Assembly (NCBI RefSeq): GCF_003946915.1
Contig: NZ_RPOC01000004.1
Coordinates: 186,001 to 250,000 of the forward strand
DNA from: Flavobacterium ustbae
Lineage (GTDB): Bacteria > Bacteroidota > Bacteroidia > Flavobacteriales > Flavobacteriaceae
DNA: 64,000 nt
Reading direction: 5' to 3'
Shown: in pieces, positions 53,701-62,864 of the stretch
Layout of the letters: each line of letters starts with the position of its first letter
How positions within the stretch are numbered: position 1 is the first letter of the stretch
Position numbers and translations under genes: made by a program
The notes under the pieces: model-generated
Told to the model about the DNA's origin: nothing
Database searches by the model: none
What the model saw: the letters and a program-made list of their open reading frames with translations, nothing else

Positions 53701-54222
53701 TTATTTAAAGGTTTCTAACAAAGCAGAAATCTCCATTTTTTGTTTAGAAACTGATATTCTTCCCGAACGTACAAATTGCATAATTCCGTATGGTTTGAAC
53801 TTTTCATATAATTCTTCAATTTCCTGACGTCTTCCTGACTTAGAAATCACAAAGAAATCACGAGAAACCGTTACAATTGTTGACTGGCTTTCTTTAATAA
53901 TGTTCTGAATCTGTTTTTCGTCAAACAATAAACTTGAAGCAATTTTGAACAAAGCATTTTCTAAGAAAATCGTCTCTTCATCTGTATGATAAAACGCTTT
54001 TATAACTTCAATCTGTTTTTCAATCTGGCCTACAATATTCTGAACCCATTTTTCTGTAGTATTTACTACAATTATAAATCTTGAAACATTCTCTATTTCT
54101 GATTCTGAAACATTTAGACTTAATATATTAATGTGTCGCTTTAAGAATATTCCCGATATTCTATTTAATAAACCCACATTATTTTCTGAGTATACCGATA
54201 TGGTAAATGTTTTATCTTCCAT
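53701..54222 (-). CDS. ilvN: acetolactate synthase small subunit
   Basis: 173 residues from the ATG at 54222 (MEDKTFTISVYSENN). The track's longer frame adds nine residues through an A-rich stretch and is less likely. N-terminal ACT domain with the Val-binding NNVGLLNRISGIFLKRHINI, then the small-subunit C-terminal domain. Gives feedback inhibition by valine to IlvB. 88 bp after ilvB, separated by a TTTCATGTTTCAAG foldback. Confidence 0.9.
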   Translation of the reverse strand: MEDKTFTISVYSENNVGLLNRISGIFLKRHINILSLNVSESEIENVSRFIIVVNTTEKWVQNIVGQIEKQIEVIKAFYHTDEETIFLENALFKIASSLLFDEKQIQNIIKESQSTIVTVSRDFFVISKSGRRQEIEELYEKFKPYGIMQFVRSGRISVSKQKMEISALLETFK

Positions 54223-54242
54223 GTATTTTTTTTTGTTTTTTT

Positions 54243-54298
54243 GTTTCATGTTTCAAGTTTAAAGTTCTGATTGGAACTTGAAACTTGAAACATGAAAC
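54243..54298. repeat. TTTCATGTTTCAAG foldback repeat in the ilvB-ilvN gap
   Basis: GTTTCATGTTTCAAGTT / AACTTGAAACATGAAAC arms with an imperfect centre. Related sequence at 41150-41175, 41270-41291 and 49728-49759. Confidence 0.7.
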
Positions 54299-54310
54299 TT
54301 TAAACTTTTC

Positions 54311-55999
54311 CTAGCTTAATCTAATTTCAGAAACACAGGCTCCCGTTGGAATCATTGGGAAAACGTTATTCTCTTTTTCAATCATAACTTCTAAGAAATA
54401 AGAATCTTTTGAAGCCAGCATTTCTGCAACAGCCGCATCTAGATCTTCTCTTTGTGTTACTTTTTTAGATTTAATATGATATCCTTCTGCAATGGCAATA
54501 AAATTTGGATTTGTCATTCTCGTAGACGCATATCTATTATCAAAGAATAATTCCTGCCATTGACGTACCATTCCTAAAAACTCATTGTTTAGAATAACAA
54601 TTTTAACTGGTACTTGTGTCTGAAAAATAGTTCCTAATTCTTGAATAGTCATCTGGAAACCTCCATCGCCAATAATTGCAACCACTTCGCGTTCTGGTTT
54701 ACCCATTTTTGCTCCAATTGCAGCCGGAAGTGCAAATCCCATTGTACCTAAACCGCCAGAAGTAATGTTACTTTTAGAAGAATTAAATTTTGCATATCGG
54801 CAAGCAAACATTTGGTGTTGCCCAACATCGCTTACAATAATCGCGTCTCCTTTTGAGTGTTTGTTGATCATTTCAATAGTTTCTCCCATCGAAATTCCTT
54901 TATCATCACTAGGATTTAATTCGTCTTTAATTACCTTATCAAATTCTATTTTATGCAATTCTTTAAATTCATTATGCCAAGAATCGTGAGATTTTTGATC
55001 TACTAAAGGTAAAAGCGCAGCAAGAGATTCTTTTACATCTCCTAAAACAGCGATTTCTGTTTTAACGTTTTTATCGATTTCAGCAGGATCAATTTCGAAA
55101 TGAATCACTTTAGCCTGTTTGGCATAAGTGGCTAATTTACCTGTAACGCGGTCGTCAAAACGCATTCCCATAGCAATTAAAACATCACATTCGTTTGTTT
55201 TTAAATTTGGTGCATAATTTCCATGCATTCCCAACATTCCAACATTTAGCGGATGTTCTGTAGGAAGTGCAGAAAGTCCTAAAATAGTCCATGCTGCAGG
55301 AATTCCTGTTTTTTCAACAAACGCTTTAAACTCTGCTTCTGCCTGACCAAGAATAATTCCCTGACCGAAAACAATTAAAGGTTTTTTAGCGGTGTTAATT
55401 AAAGCTGCAGCTTCTGCAACTTTGTCTTGTTTTAATTTAGGAACCGGAACGTAGCTTCTAATTCCTGTGCATTTTTCATAACTAAAATCGAACTCATCAA
55501 ACTGAGCATTTTTAGTAATATCTACCAATACAGGCCCTGGACGTCCAGAACGAGCAATATAAAAAGCTTTTGCAATAATCTCTGGAATTTGAGAAGCTTC
55601 TGTTACCTGAAAATTCCATTTGGTAACTGGAGTCGAAATTCCGATAATGTCTGTTTCCTGAAATGCATCAGAACCTAATAAATGTCTTCCTACCTGTCCT
55701 GTAATACAAACCAGAGGTGTTGAGTCGATTTGAGCATCTGCAATACCAGTTACCAAATTCGTAGCACCTGGTCCAGAAGTAGCAATTGCCACCCCTACTT
55801 TTCCTGTAGCTCTTGCATAACCTTGAGCTGCATGCGTTGCACCTTGTTCGTGACGTACTAAAACGTGGTGCAACTGATCTTGAAATTTATATAATTCGTC
55901 GTAAACCGGCATTATAGCTCCGCCTGGATAACCATAAATTAAATCTACTCCTTCTGCTAATAAACATCTTATAACGGCTTCTGCCCCTGATATTTTCAT
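54311..55999 (-). CDS. ilvB: acetolactate synthase large subunit
   Basis: 562 residues. Catalytic Glu in VRHEQGATHAAQGYARATG near 50; FAD-region and thiamine diphosphate-binding IGDGGFQM with following Asn (LNNEFLG) near 441-475. Condenses two pyruvates, or pyruvate with 2-oxobutyrate. 153 bp after ilvD, a gap occupied by an imperfect inverted repeat (56014-56034 / 56109-56129). Confidence 0.95.
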   Translation of the reverse strand: MKISGAEAVIRCLLAEGVDLIYGYPGGAIMPVYDELYKFQDQLHHVLVRHEQGATHAAQGYARATGKVGVAIATSGPGATNLVTGIADAQIDSTPLVCITGQVGRHLLGSDAFQETDIIGISTPVTKWNFQVTEASQIPEIIAKAFYIARSGRPGPVLVDITKNAQFDEFDFSYEKCTGIRSYVPVPKLKQDKVAEAAALINTAKKPLIVFGQGIILGQAEAEFKAFVEKTGIPAAWTILGLSALPTEHPLNVGMLGMHGNYAPNLKTNECDVLIAMGMRFDDRVTGKLATYAKQAKVIHFEIDPAEIDKNVKTEIAVLGDVKESLAALLPLVDQKSHDSWHNEFKELHKIEFDKVIKDELNPSDDKGISMGETIEMINKHSKGDAIIVSDVGQHQMFACRYAKFNSSKSNITSGGLGTMGFALPAAIGAKMGKPEREVVAIIGDGGFQMTIQELGTIFQTQVPVKIVILNNEFLGMVRQWQELFFDNRYASTRMTNPNFIAIAEGYHIKSKKVTQREDLDAAVAEMLASKDSYFLEVMIEKENNVFPMIPTGACVSEIRLS

Positions 56000-56013
56000 A
56001 GTATATTGTTTTT

Positions 56014-56129
56014 ATCAATTTCAATGGCAATGTCAAAAATCAATATCAAATTCAAATTTTAAATTGACTTTTGATATTCATTCTTTCTTGTAATTGAATT
56101 TTGTCATTGACATTGTTATTGAAATTGAT
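56014..56129. repeat. foldback sequence in the ilvD-ilvB gap
   Basis: ATCAATTTCAATGGCAATGT (56014-) pairs with ACATTGTTATTGAAATTGAT (-56129) with two mismatches; an inner pair AATCAATATCAAA / TTTTGATATT is also present. No ORF. Confidence 0.6.
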
Positions 56130-56152
56130 TTTTGATATTGTTCTTTTTTAAA

Positions 56153-57826
56153 TTAATTATCGGTTACACATCCCGTAGATGCGCTCGAAACCGATCTAGC
56201 GTATTTAAGTAAAACCCCTCTGTCAACTTTTAAAGACGGCTTAACCCAAGCTGCTTTTCTTGCTGCAAATTCTTCGTCAGATATCTTCAGGTCGATTGTA
56301 TTTTTTACAGCATCGATAGCGATTAAATCTCCATCTTTAACTAGCGCAATACCACCACCGTCATATGCTTCTGGTGTAACGTGTCCTACCACAAATCCGT
56401 GCGAACCGCCCGAGAATCTACCGTCTGTAATTAGTGCACAGCTGCTACCTAATCCAGCTCCGATAATGGCAGATGTAGGTTTTAGCATTTCAGGCATTCC
56501 CGGACCACCTTTTGGCCCGCAACCTCTAATGACGACTACATTACCTGGTTTAATTTTTCCGGCTTGTAAACCTGGAATTACTTCAAATTCTCCTTCAAAA
56601 ACCACAGCAGGACCTTCGAAATATTCTCCTTCTTTTCCGCTGATTTTTGCGACAGCACCTTCAGAAGCTAGATTTCCGTATAATACCTGAATATTTCCTG
56701 TTGGTTTTAATGCTTTTTGAATTTCGTGAATTACTTCTTGTCCGTCTTGTAAATCTGGAGTTTCTGCTAAATTTTCAGCAACGGTTTTTCCTGTTACTGT
56801 CAAACAATCTCCATGAATCAATCCCACTTTCAATAGATATTTCATTACTGCAGGAATACCTCCAACTTCGTGAACATCTTCCATCATATATTTACCACTT
56901 GGCTTCATGTCAGCCAATACTGGTGTTCTATCGTTAATTGCTTGAAAATCATCTAAAGTAATCGTGATTCCAACTGAGTGTGCCATTGCGATTAAGTGCA
57001 TAACTGCATTTGTAGAACCTCCTAAAACGGCTACAATTGTAATAGCATTTTCGAAAGCCTTGCGCGTCATGATATCTCTTGGCTTAATATCTTTTTCTAA
57101 TAAAACTCTAATTGCAGCTCCAGCAGCAGCACATTCGTCTCTTTTTTCCTGACTCATAGCCGGATTAGAAGAGCTATAGGGCAAACTCATTCCCAAAGCT
57201 TCAATTGCAGAAGACATTGTGTTTGCTGTATACATTCCGCCACACGCACCTGGGCCAGGGCAAGAATTTTGAATTACACCTTTAAAATCTTCTGGAGTAA
57301 TTTCGTTTCTTACTTTTTTTCCTAAAGCTTCAAAAGCAGAAACAATATTTAAAGATTCTCCTTTCCACTTTCCTGAGTGAATAGATCCTCCGTAAACCAT
57401 CATTGCTGGGCGGTTCAATCTTCCCATTGCAATTAAGGCTCCTGGCATGTTTTTATCACATCCAGGAATTGCAATTAAACTATCGTACCATTGTGCTCCC
57501 ACAACTGTTTCGATAGAATCTGCAATTACATCACGAGAAACCAATGAGTAACGCATACCTTCAGTTCCGTTAGAAATACCGTCACTGACACCAATGGTAT
57601 TAAAAATAAGTCCAACCAGATCCGCATCCCAAACACCTTTTTTAACATCTTTTGCTAAATCATTCAAGTGCATGTTGCAAGTGTTACCATCGTAACCCAT
57701 GCTCACAATACCTACTTGTGCTTTTTTCAAATCTTCTTCAGTTAAACCAATTCCGTACAACATCGCTTGCGCCGCTGGCTGAGTCTGATCTTGTGTGATG
57801 GTCTTGCTGTACTTATTTAATTCCAT
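56153..57826 (-). CDS. ilvD: dihydroxy-acid dehydratase
   Basis: 557 residues. Fe-S cluster cysteines in GCDKNMPG near 119 and [13 protein letters not shown] near 189-200; C-terminal [21 protein letters not shown] near 460-480. Dehydrates dihydroxyisovalerate and its methyl homologue to the 2-oxoacids. First gene downstream of the Ile/Val-rich leader peptide and terminator, so it is the immediate target of attenuation. ATG at 57826. Confidence 0.95.
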   Translation of the reverse strand: MELNKYSKTITQDQTQPAAQAMLYGIGLTEEDLKKAQVGIVSMGYDGNTCNMHLNDLAKDVKKGVWDADLVGLIFNTIGVSDGISNGTEGMRYSLVSRDVIADSIETVVGAQWYDSLIAIPGCDKNMPGALIAMGRLNRPAMMVYGGSIHSGKWKGESLNIVSAFEALGKKVRNEITPEDFKGVIQNSCPGPGACGGMYTANTMSSAIEALGMSLPYSSSNPAMSQEKRDECAAAGAAIRVLLEKDIKPRDIMTRKAFENAITIVAVLGGSTNAVMHLIAMAHSVGITITLDDFQAINDRTPVLADMKPSGKYMMEDVHEVGGIPAVMKYLLKVGLIHGDCLTVTGKTVAENLAETPDLQDGQEVIHEIQKALKPTGNIQVLYGNLASEGAVAKISGKEGEYFEGPAVVFEGEFEVIPGLQAGKIKPGNVVVIRGCGPKGGPGMPEMLKPTSAIIGAGLGSSCALITDGRFSGGSHGFVVGHVTPEAYDGGGIALVKDGDLIAIDAVKNTIDLKISDEEFAARKAAWVKPSLKVDRGVLLKYARSVSSASTGCVTDN

Positions 57827-57861
57827 TATTGTTTGTTTTATTTTTTATTTTATTCAAAAAA

Positions 57862-57886
57862 AAACCTTCCAGTATTTGGAAGGTTT
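57862..57886 (-). terminator. attenuator terminator before ilvD
   Basis: On the minus strand AAACCTTCC / GGAAGGTTT with a 7-nt loop and a run of U residues (57856-57864). It lies between the leader peptide stop (57910) and ilvD (57826). Confidence 0.85.
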
Positions 57887-57909
57887 CTAATATAGTTTTT
57901 CAATTATAT

Positions 57910-57984
57910 TTATAACATTCCCGATGCAGATGTGTGAACCACATTGACAACAACGACAGAAGTAATAATAATTGAGATTTGCAT
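57910..57984 (-). CDS. ilv leader peptide (attenuation), 24 residues
   Basis: ATG at 57984, TAA at 57910-57912. The peptide begins MQISIIITSVVVVNVVHTS and ends ASGML. Ile is at positions 3, 5, 6 and 7, Val at 10-13, 15 and 16, and the last codon before the stop is Leu: 11 of 24 residues are branched-chain. A TACTTTTG promoter element lies 22 bp upstream and a terminator 23 bp downstream. Ribosome stalling at Ile/Val codons would be expected to stop terminator formation. An antiterminator hairpin could not be drawn with confidence by eye. Confidence 0.88.
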   Translation of the reverse strand: MQISIIITSVVVVNVVHTSASGML

Positions 57985-58005
57985 CTTTCTATTTTTTTAG
58001 TGTTA

Positions 58006-58013
58006 CAAAAGTA
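58006..58013 (-). promoter_or_regulatory. -7 element for the ilv leader transcript
   Basis: Minus strand TACTTTTG, exact TAnnTTTG match, 21 bp before the leader peptide ATG. A TTG at the matching -33 place is not clear. Confidence 0.65.
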
Positions 58014-58095
58014 TGAAAACTTAAGGAACTAAAAAAATAAAATCTCAACATTTCCAATACTTCTTGTTATTATCTTCACGTTTTAACAAAAAATA

Positions 58096-59214
58096 TTAAA
58101 CAATTGTAGATTGTCCAATACTAACATTGTCATTATTAAAATACAGCAAATCGTCTTTGCTGAAAATAAAATTAGAAACGAACTCTCCTACTTCGTTTGT
58201 TCCGAATTTAGAATCTGGTTTCAAATCAACTGTAACTACTTTGTATTCAATTGCTTTTTTAACTGCAGCAAAAACTACATTGGCTTCTTTGGTTAATCCG
58301 AAATGTTCTAATAACATTCCTGCTGCTAAAATCGAAGCAATAGGATTGGCAATGTTTTTCCCTTTTGCTTGCGGATAAGATCCGTGAATTGGTTCAAACA
58401 AAGCATTTTTTTCTCCTATAGATGCCGACGGCAATAAACCGATAGAACCTGTAATTACGCTGGCTTCATCAGATAAGATATCTCCAAACAAATTCTCTGT
58501 CAAAATCACATCAAATTGTTTCGGATTTAAGATTAACTGCATTGCCGCGTTATCAACAAATAAGAAATCAAGCGCTACATCTGGATAGTTTTCGCTCACT
58601 TTCTGAACTACTTTTCTCCACAATCTTGAAGTTTCCAAAACATTTGCTTTGTCAACCAACGTTAGCTTTTTACGACGATTTTGTGCCGATTTAAAAGCCA
58701 AATGTGCAATTCTTGTAATTTCTTCTTCTGTATATTCACATAAATCTGAAGCGTGTGTTCCTTCCTCATTCAAAGTTTTAGCTCCGAAATAAGCACCGCC
58801 TGTTAATTCTCTGAAAATTGTAAAATCTGCTCCTTCAATAATTTCTTTTTTTAATGGAGAAGAATCAATTAAAGCCTTATAAGGTTTAATTGGACGGATA
58901 TTAGCAAACAAACCAAGCTCTTTGCGAAGTTTTAACAAACCTTGCTCCGGACGAACTTTTGCATTTGGATTGTTATCATATTTTGGATCTCCGATAGCGC
59001 CAAGCAAAACAGCATCTGTGTTCAGACAAAGATTTAAGGTTTGCTCCGGTAACGGATTTCCAGTTTTATCGATCGCAACAGCTCCCATGAGTGCGTCTTC
59101 AAAAACAAATTCATGATTGTAAACTTCAGCAATAGCATATAAAGCTTTTTTTGCTTGTAAAATAACCTCAGGCCCAATTCCATCTCCCGGCAAAACTGCA
59201 ATTTTCAAATTCAT
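58096..59214 (-). CDS. leuB: 3-isopropylmalate dehydrogenase
   Basis: 372 residues. IAVLPGDGIGPEV at the start, substrate Arg residues in RELTGGAYFG near 135-144, Lys in VDKANVL near 193, and the metal-site Asp in GDILSDEASVITGSIG near 245. Oxidises and decarboxylates isopropylmalate in leucine synthesis. 73 bp after leuA; leucine-specific leuC and leuD are not nearby. Confidence 0.95.
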   Translation of the reverse strand: MNLKIAVLPGDGIGPEVILQAKKALYAIAEVYNHEFVFEDALMGAVAIDKTGNPLPEQTLNLCLNTDAVLLGAIGDPKYDNNPNAKVRPEQGLLKLRKELGLFANIRPIKPYKALIDSSPLKKEIIEGADFTIFRELTGGAYFGAKTLNEEGTHASDLCEYTEEEITRIAHLAFKSAQNRRKKLTLVDKANVLETSRLWRKVVQKVSENYPDVALDFLFVDNAAMQLILNPKQFDVILTENLFGDILSDEASVITGSIGLLPSASIGEKNALFEPIHGSYPQAKGKNIANPIASILAAGMLLEHFGLTKEANVVFAAVKKAIEYKVVTVDLKPDSKFGTNEVGEFVSNFIFSKDDLLYFNNDNVSIGQSTIV

Positions 59215-59287
59215 AACGTCTCGTTCTTTATGTATTTAAATCCTTTATTCTCTTTGGTCTGTATTCTATTCTCTATTTTCTTTTTAA

Positions 59288-60469
59288 CTAGCTTCTAATT
59301 AAATCTCCTTCAATTTTAGAAGCTTCGATAATTTGGTGAATATCTGAGTCAACAACCTCTTTTTTGATATCAGCAAATTTCAAGAACTCAACATATACAA
59401 TATCCAATTGTACTTTTGTAAGTTCGTAACCCACTTTTTTAGCACGGTAAGCCAATGCAGCTCTTCCGCTTCTAGCAGTTAATATAATTGACGATTCATT
59501 TACACCAACATCTAGCGGATCCATGATTTCGTAAGTTGCTCTGTTTTTAATTACACCATCTTGGTGAATTCCTGAGCTGTGTGCAAATGCATTAGCACCA
59601 ACAATTGCTTTGTTTGGCTGCACAATCATTCCCATACTTTCAGAAACCAAACGGCTCATTGCGTTTAATTCTTTCGTATTAATGTTTGTATCTAAGTTTA
59701 AGTAAGGGTGCTGTTTGAAAATCATTACCACTTCTTCAAGTGCAGTATTTCCTGCTCTTTCACCAATACCATTAATAGTACATTCAATTTGTCTTGCTCC
59801 ATTTATAGCACCTGCGATTGAGTTTGCAGTTGCCATTCCTAAATCATTATGACAGTGGCATGAAAGGGTTACGTTTTCGATTCCTTTCACGTTTTCTTTT
59901 AAATATTTAATTTTTGCTCCGTATTCTTCAGGAAGACAATATCCTGTAGTATCTGGAATATTTAATACCGTAGCTCCAGATTTAATTACTTCTTCGCAAA
60001 CTTTTGCCAAGAAAGCATTGTCTGTTCTACCAGCATCTTCTGCGTAAAACTCAACGTCTTCTACATACGATTTTGCATGTGCAACAGCATATTTTGCTCT
60101 TGCAATAATGTCTTCTGGCGTGGTATTTAATTTGTGGAGTATGTGAGATTCTGACGTTCCGATTCCAGTGTGGATTCTAGGTTTTTTAGCATTTTTAAGT
60201 GCCGCAGCAGCAACGTCAATGTCATTTTTTACGGCTCTTGTCAATCCGCAGACGGTTGCATTTTCTACAATTTTGCAAATCTCAGAGACCGATAAAAAAT
60301 CGCCTGGACTTGACACAGGAAAGCCTGCTTCGATAATGTCAACTCCCATCTGATCTAGTCGTTCTGCGATAACTAATTTTTGTTTAGTATCTAACTTACA
60401 TCCTGGAACTTGTTCACCATCTCGCAATGTGGTGTCAAAAATTTGAACTTTCTCTCTATTCATATTCAT
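59288..60469 (-). CDS. leuA: 2-isopropylmalate synthase, short form without the regulatory domain
   Basis: 393 residues against more than 500 for full LeuA. The catalytic barrel is complete: [12 protein letters not shown] (12-23), substrate-site [11 protein letters not shown] near 47-57, metal ligands in SCHCHND near 203-209 and GIGERAGN near 236-243. The C-terminal LeuA_dimer (leucine feedback) domain is missing. It could therefore be homocitrate or isopropylmalate synthase; the adjacent leuB favours the latter. Two adjacent Met codons could start it. Confidence 0.9.
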   Translation of the reverse strand: MNMNREKVQIFDTTLRDGEQVPGCKLDTKQKLVIAERLDQMGVDIIEAGFPVSSPGDFLSVSEICKIVENATVCGLTRAVKNDIDVAAAALKNAKKPRIHTGIGTSESHILHKLNTTPEDIIARAKYAVAHAKSYVEDVEFYAEDAGRTDNAFLAKVCEEVIKSGATVLNIPDTTGYCLPEEYGAKIKYLKENVKGIENVTLSCHCHNDLGMATANSIAGAINGARQIECTINGIGERAGNTALEEVVMIFKQHPYLNLDTNINTKELNAMSRLVSESMGMIVQPNKAIVGANAFAHSSGIHQDGVIKNRATYEIMDPLDVGVNESSIILTARSGRAALAYRAKKVGYELTKVQLDIVYVEFLKFADIKKEVVDSDIHQIIEASKIEGDLIRS

Positions 60470-60498
60470 TTATTTAATGTAATTTCACATCTTGATAA

Positions 60499-60506
60499 CA
60501 AATATA
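60499..60506 (-). promoter_or_regulatory. -7 element for leuA
   Basis: Minus strand TATATTTG, exact TAnnTTTG match, 29 bp before the leuA ATG. Confidence 0.6.
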
Positions 60507-60519
60507 TATTGTACTAATA

Positions 60520-60552
60520 CAGTATGAAATTCATTTTAATGAAATTATACTG
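60520..60552. promoter_or_regulatory. inverted repeat upstream of leuA
   Basis: CAGTATGAAATTCATT / AATGAAATTATACTG, 33 bp, almost perfect dyad just upstream of the leuA -7 element; candidate operator for leuA and/or the divergent gene at 60619. No ORF-derived explanation. Confidence 0.5.
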
Positions 60553-60618
60553 TTTATAAAACGATTTATCCTATATTAACTAACTTATTTACAGTAAGTT
60601 ATATTATTATTTTTTACA

Positions 60619-62163
60619 ATGGCTAACCATCAAAAAGATTTCTTATTTGTTTTAATCAAATCACTTTCGAAATCAGAAAAAAGGCAGTTTAAAATTTTTG
60701 CAAGCCGATTAGAAACGAGTTCCAACACAAAATTTATCGAGTTATTCAACATTTTAGATAAATCTGAAGTTTACGATGAAAAACTCATTCTGAAAAGTGG
60801 CATTATACAAAAAGTACAGTTATCTAACTTAAAATCATACTTATACAAACAAATTCTAGTAAGTATAAGATTAAATATTCCTAGTCAGAACATTCGTTAT
60901 CAGCTTCGTGAGCAAATGGATTTTGCTGTTATTCTTTATAATAAAGGATTATACAAGCAGAGTTTAAAAATATTAGACAAAACCAAGCAGCAGGCATTAG
61001 AAAATGATGAAAAATATATGGCGTATGAAATTGTGGAGTTCGAAAAATTAATCGAATCGCAATATATTACGAGAAGTATTCAAGGTCGCGCCGACGAATT
61101 GGTTGTTCAGGCCAAAGAATTAAACTACAGAAACACCATTTCCAGTAAACTTTCGAACTTATCGCTTCAATTGTACGGAATCATGCTGAAAACCGGTTAC
61201 GTAAAAAGTGATGAAGAATACAAATATATAGACGACTACTTCAATAGGCATATTGCAAAATTGGACGAAAGTAAATTTGGCTTTCGCGAAAAATATTGGT
61301 TTTATAATGCTAGTCTTTGGAGAAGTTTCTTAGTGCAAGATTTTTTAGCGAGTTATAAATTTGCTTATAAATGGGTTACATTATTTTATGATAATCCGAA
61401 CATGATTTATTTGAATCCTGTATTTTTCTTAAAAGGAAATCACTATTTCTTAGAATCGCTTTATATGCTAAAATATAAGTCGAATTTCAAGAAATACCTG
61501 AATCGTTTAGAAGAAACTATTTCAGATCCTAAATTCCCTGTAAACGATAATATTGCATCGTTATCGTTTTTATATGTTTATAACAACAAGTTAAATTTGC
61601 ATATTTTGGAAGGGACTTTTGCCGAAAGCGAATATCTGATTCCTGAAATTTTAGACAAATTAAAAGTACACAGCGAACATCTTGACGAACACCACGAAAT
61701 GTTGTTTTTCTATAAAATTGCTTCAATTTATTTTGGTAACGAAAAATATAATGAGTGCATTAACTATTTGGACAAAATCATCAATAATAAGAACTTAACT
61801 ATGCGTGAGGATTTAATGTGTTTTGCGAGATTATTATCTCTGATTGCGCATTATGAGCTTGGAAAAGATTATTATCTTGAAAATCACCTTAAAAGCACCT
61901 ATAAGTTTTTATTGAAAATGAATGACTTGCATGAAGTTCAAAAAGAAATTATTAAGTTTTTGAGAAACTTAAATAACTTCTACCCTGCTGATATCAAAAA
62001 GGAATTCAAAAAAATGCATACTCGCTTTGTGGAACTTGAAAAGAACACTTATGAGAAAAGAGCTTTCCTTTACCTAGATATTATTTCATGGTTGGAAAGC
62101 AAAATCGAAAATCGTACGATTGGTGAGATCATTAGAGAAAAAGCAAAGTTGAACAGCAGATAA
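60619..62163 (+). CDS. TPR-like helical protein of unknown function
   Basis: 514 residues, no signal peptide or membrane helix. Helix pairs throughout with repeated Y/L/K patterns (AVILYNKGLYKQSLKILDKTK, KIASIYFGNEKYNECINYLDKI) suggest an alpha-solenoid. The N-terminal KDFLFVLIKSLSKSEKRQFKIF segment is basic. Resembles conserved Bacteroidota proteins without assigned function. Divergent from leuA with a dyad between them. Followed by a repeat and terminator at 62170-62238. Confidence 0.7.
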   Translation: MANHQKDFLFVLIKSLSKSEKRQFKIFASRLETSSNTKFIELFNILDKSEVYDEKLILKSGIIQKVQLSNLKSYLYKQILVSIRLNIPSQNIRYQLREQMDFAVILYNKGLYKQSLKILDKTKQQALENDEKYMAYEIVEFEKLIESQYITRSIQGRADELVVQAKELNYRNTISSKLSNLSLQLYGIMLKTGYVKSDEEYKYIDDYFNRHIAKLDESKFGFREKYWFYNASLWRSFLVQDFLASYKFAYKWVTLFYDNPNMIYLNPVFFLKGNHYFLESLYMLKYKSNFKKYLNRLEETISDPKFPVNDNIASLSFLYVYNNKLNLHILEGTFAESEYLIPEILDKLKVHSEHLDEHHEMLFFYKIASIYFGNEKYNECINYLDKIINNKNLTMREDLMCFARLLSLIAHYELGKDYYLENHLKSTYKFLLKMNDLHEVQKEIIKFLRNLNNFYPADIKKEFKKMHTRFVELEKNTYEKRAFLYLDIISWLESKIENRTIGEIIREKAKLNSR

Positions 62164-62169
62164 AGTTTT

Positions 62170-62202
62170 AAATTCCAATTTTTTAAAATTCCAAATTCCA
62201 AT
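62170..62202. repeat. ATTCCAAATTCC-family repeat
   Basis: AAATTCCAATTTTTTAAAATT plus CCAAATTCCAA just before the terminator hairpin. Confidence 0.65.
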
Positions 62203-62238
62203 AAAAAGGCGTTAAGATGTTTTCTTAACGCCTTTTTT
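62203..62238 (+). terminator. terminator after the TPR-like gene
   Basis: AAAAAGGCGTTAAGA / TCTTAACGCCTTTTT with T-run. Confidence 0.85.
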
Positions 62239-62282
62239 ATCATTTCTCCTTCGTCAGGATGACAAACAGAATAAAAAAACAA

Positions 62283-62315
62283 AAAAAATCCTGTGAATGA
62301 AATTTCACAGGATTT
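62283..62315 (-). terminator. terminator after the DinB-like gene
   Basis: AAAAATCCTGTGAA / TTCACAGGATTTTT; on the minus strand it ends in a U-run. Confidence 0.75.
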
Positions 62316-62338
62316 TTACTTTTAAGCTATTTTATTGT

Positions 62339-62854
62339 TTACAAATACCTTTCTTCAAAAACTTTTTGATGATGTCTTTGATGTCCAATCATGACAAAAC
62401 CTAAAGCGCGAACCGAAATGGGATTATTAGATGCTGTTCCAATTCTCTTCAATTGTTCTTGAGATAAGCTTTTGTAAAATAATAAAGTTGAATGTCTTAC
62501 GGCTGAAAGTTCGGTTAATAATTCCTGAATACTTCTACTATTTGAATCTGTATTCTCTGCATAATCATTTTCCTCAAAACTTGGCAAAGGCGTTTTGTCG
62601 TTTCTAGAAAAACGCAAAGCTCGATATGCAAAAATTCGTTCTGTATCTATAATATGCTGAATAATATCTTTGATTGTCCATTTTCCTTCTGCATAACGAT
62701 AATCAAATTTATCCATTGGAATATTTTGCACAAATCGAATGAACTCATGAAGCGAAATTTCTAATTCTTCAATTAAAATTCCGTCACCAGCCGCTTTAAC
62801 ATAATTGCCAAAATGTCCTGAGTATTCGTTGTCTAATAATTCTGCTGTTCTCAT
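62339..62854 (-). CDS. DinB-family (four-helix) protein
   Basis: 171 residues. DinB_2-type pattern: a His in DIIQHIIDTERIFAYRALRF near 65-84 and the closing MIGHQRHHQKVFEERY near 154-169. The three-His arrangement usual for metal binding in the DinB superfamily is approximately present. Function unknown, possibly thiol-transferase-like. It begins 10 bp after the PEP carboxylase stop, so likely in one operon with ppc. Confidence 0.88.
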   Translation of the reverse strand: MRTAELLDNEYSGHFGNYVKAAGDGILIEELEISLHEFIRFVQNIPMDKFDYRYAEGKWTIKDIIQHIIDTERIFAYRALRFSRNDKTPLPSFEENDYAENTDSNSRSIQELLTELSAVRHSTLLFYKSLSQEQLKRIGTASNNPISVRALGFVMIGHQRHHQKVFEERYL

Positions 62855-62864
62855 TCTTTTTGTT

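Noticed and set aside
56466..56937. Two plus-strand ORFs opposite ilvD
   Set aside because: Antisense shadows of a well supported gene.
60514..60534. Six-codon ORF as a leuA leader peptide
   Set aside because: It lies upstream of the leuA -7 element, so it would not be transcribed from that promoter, and it lacks leucine-codon clustering.
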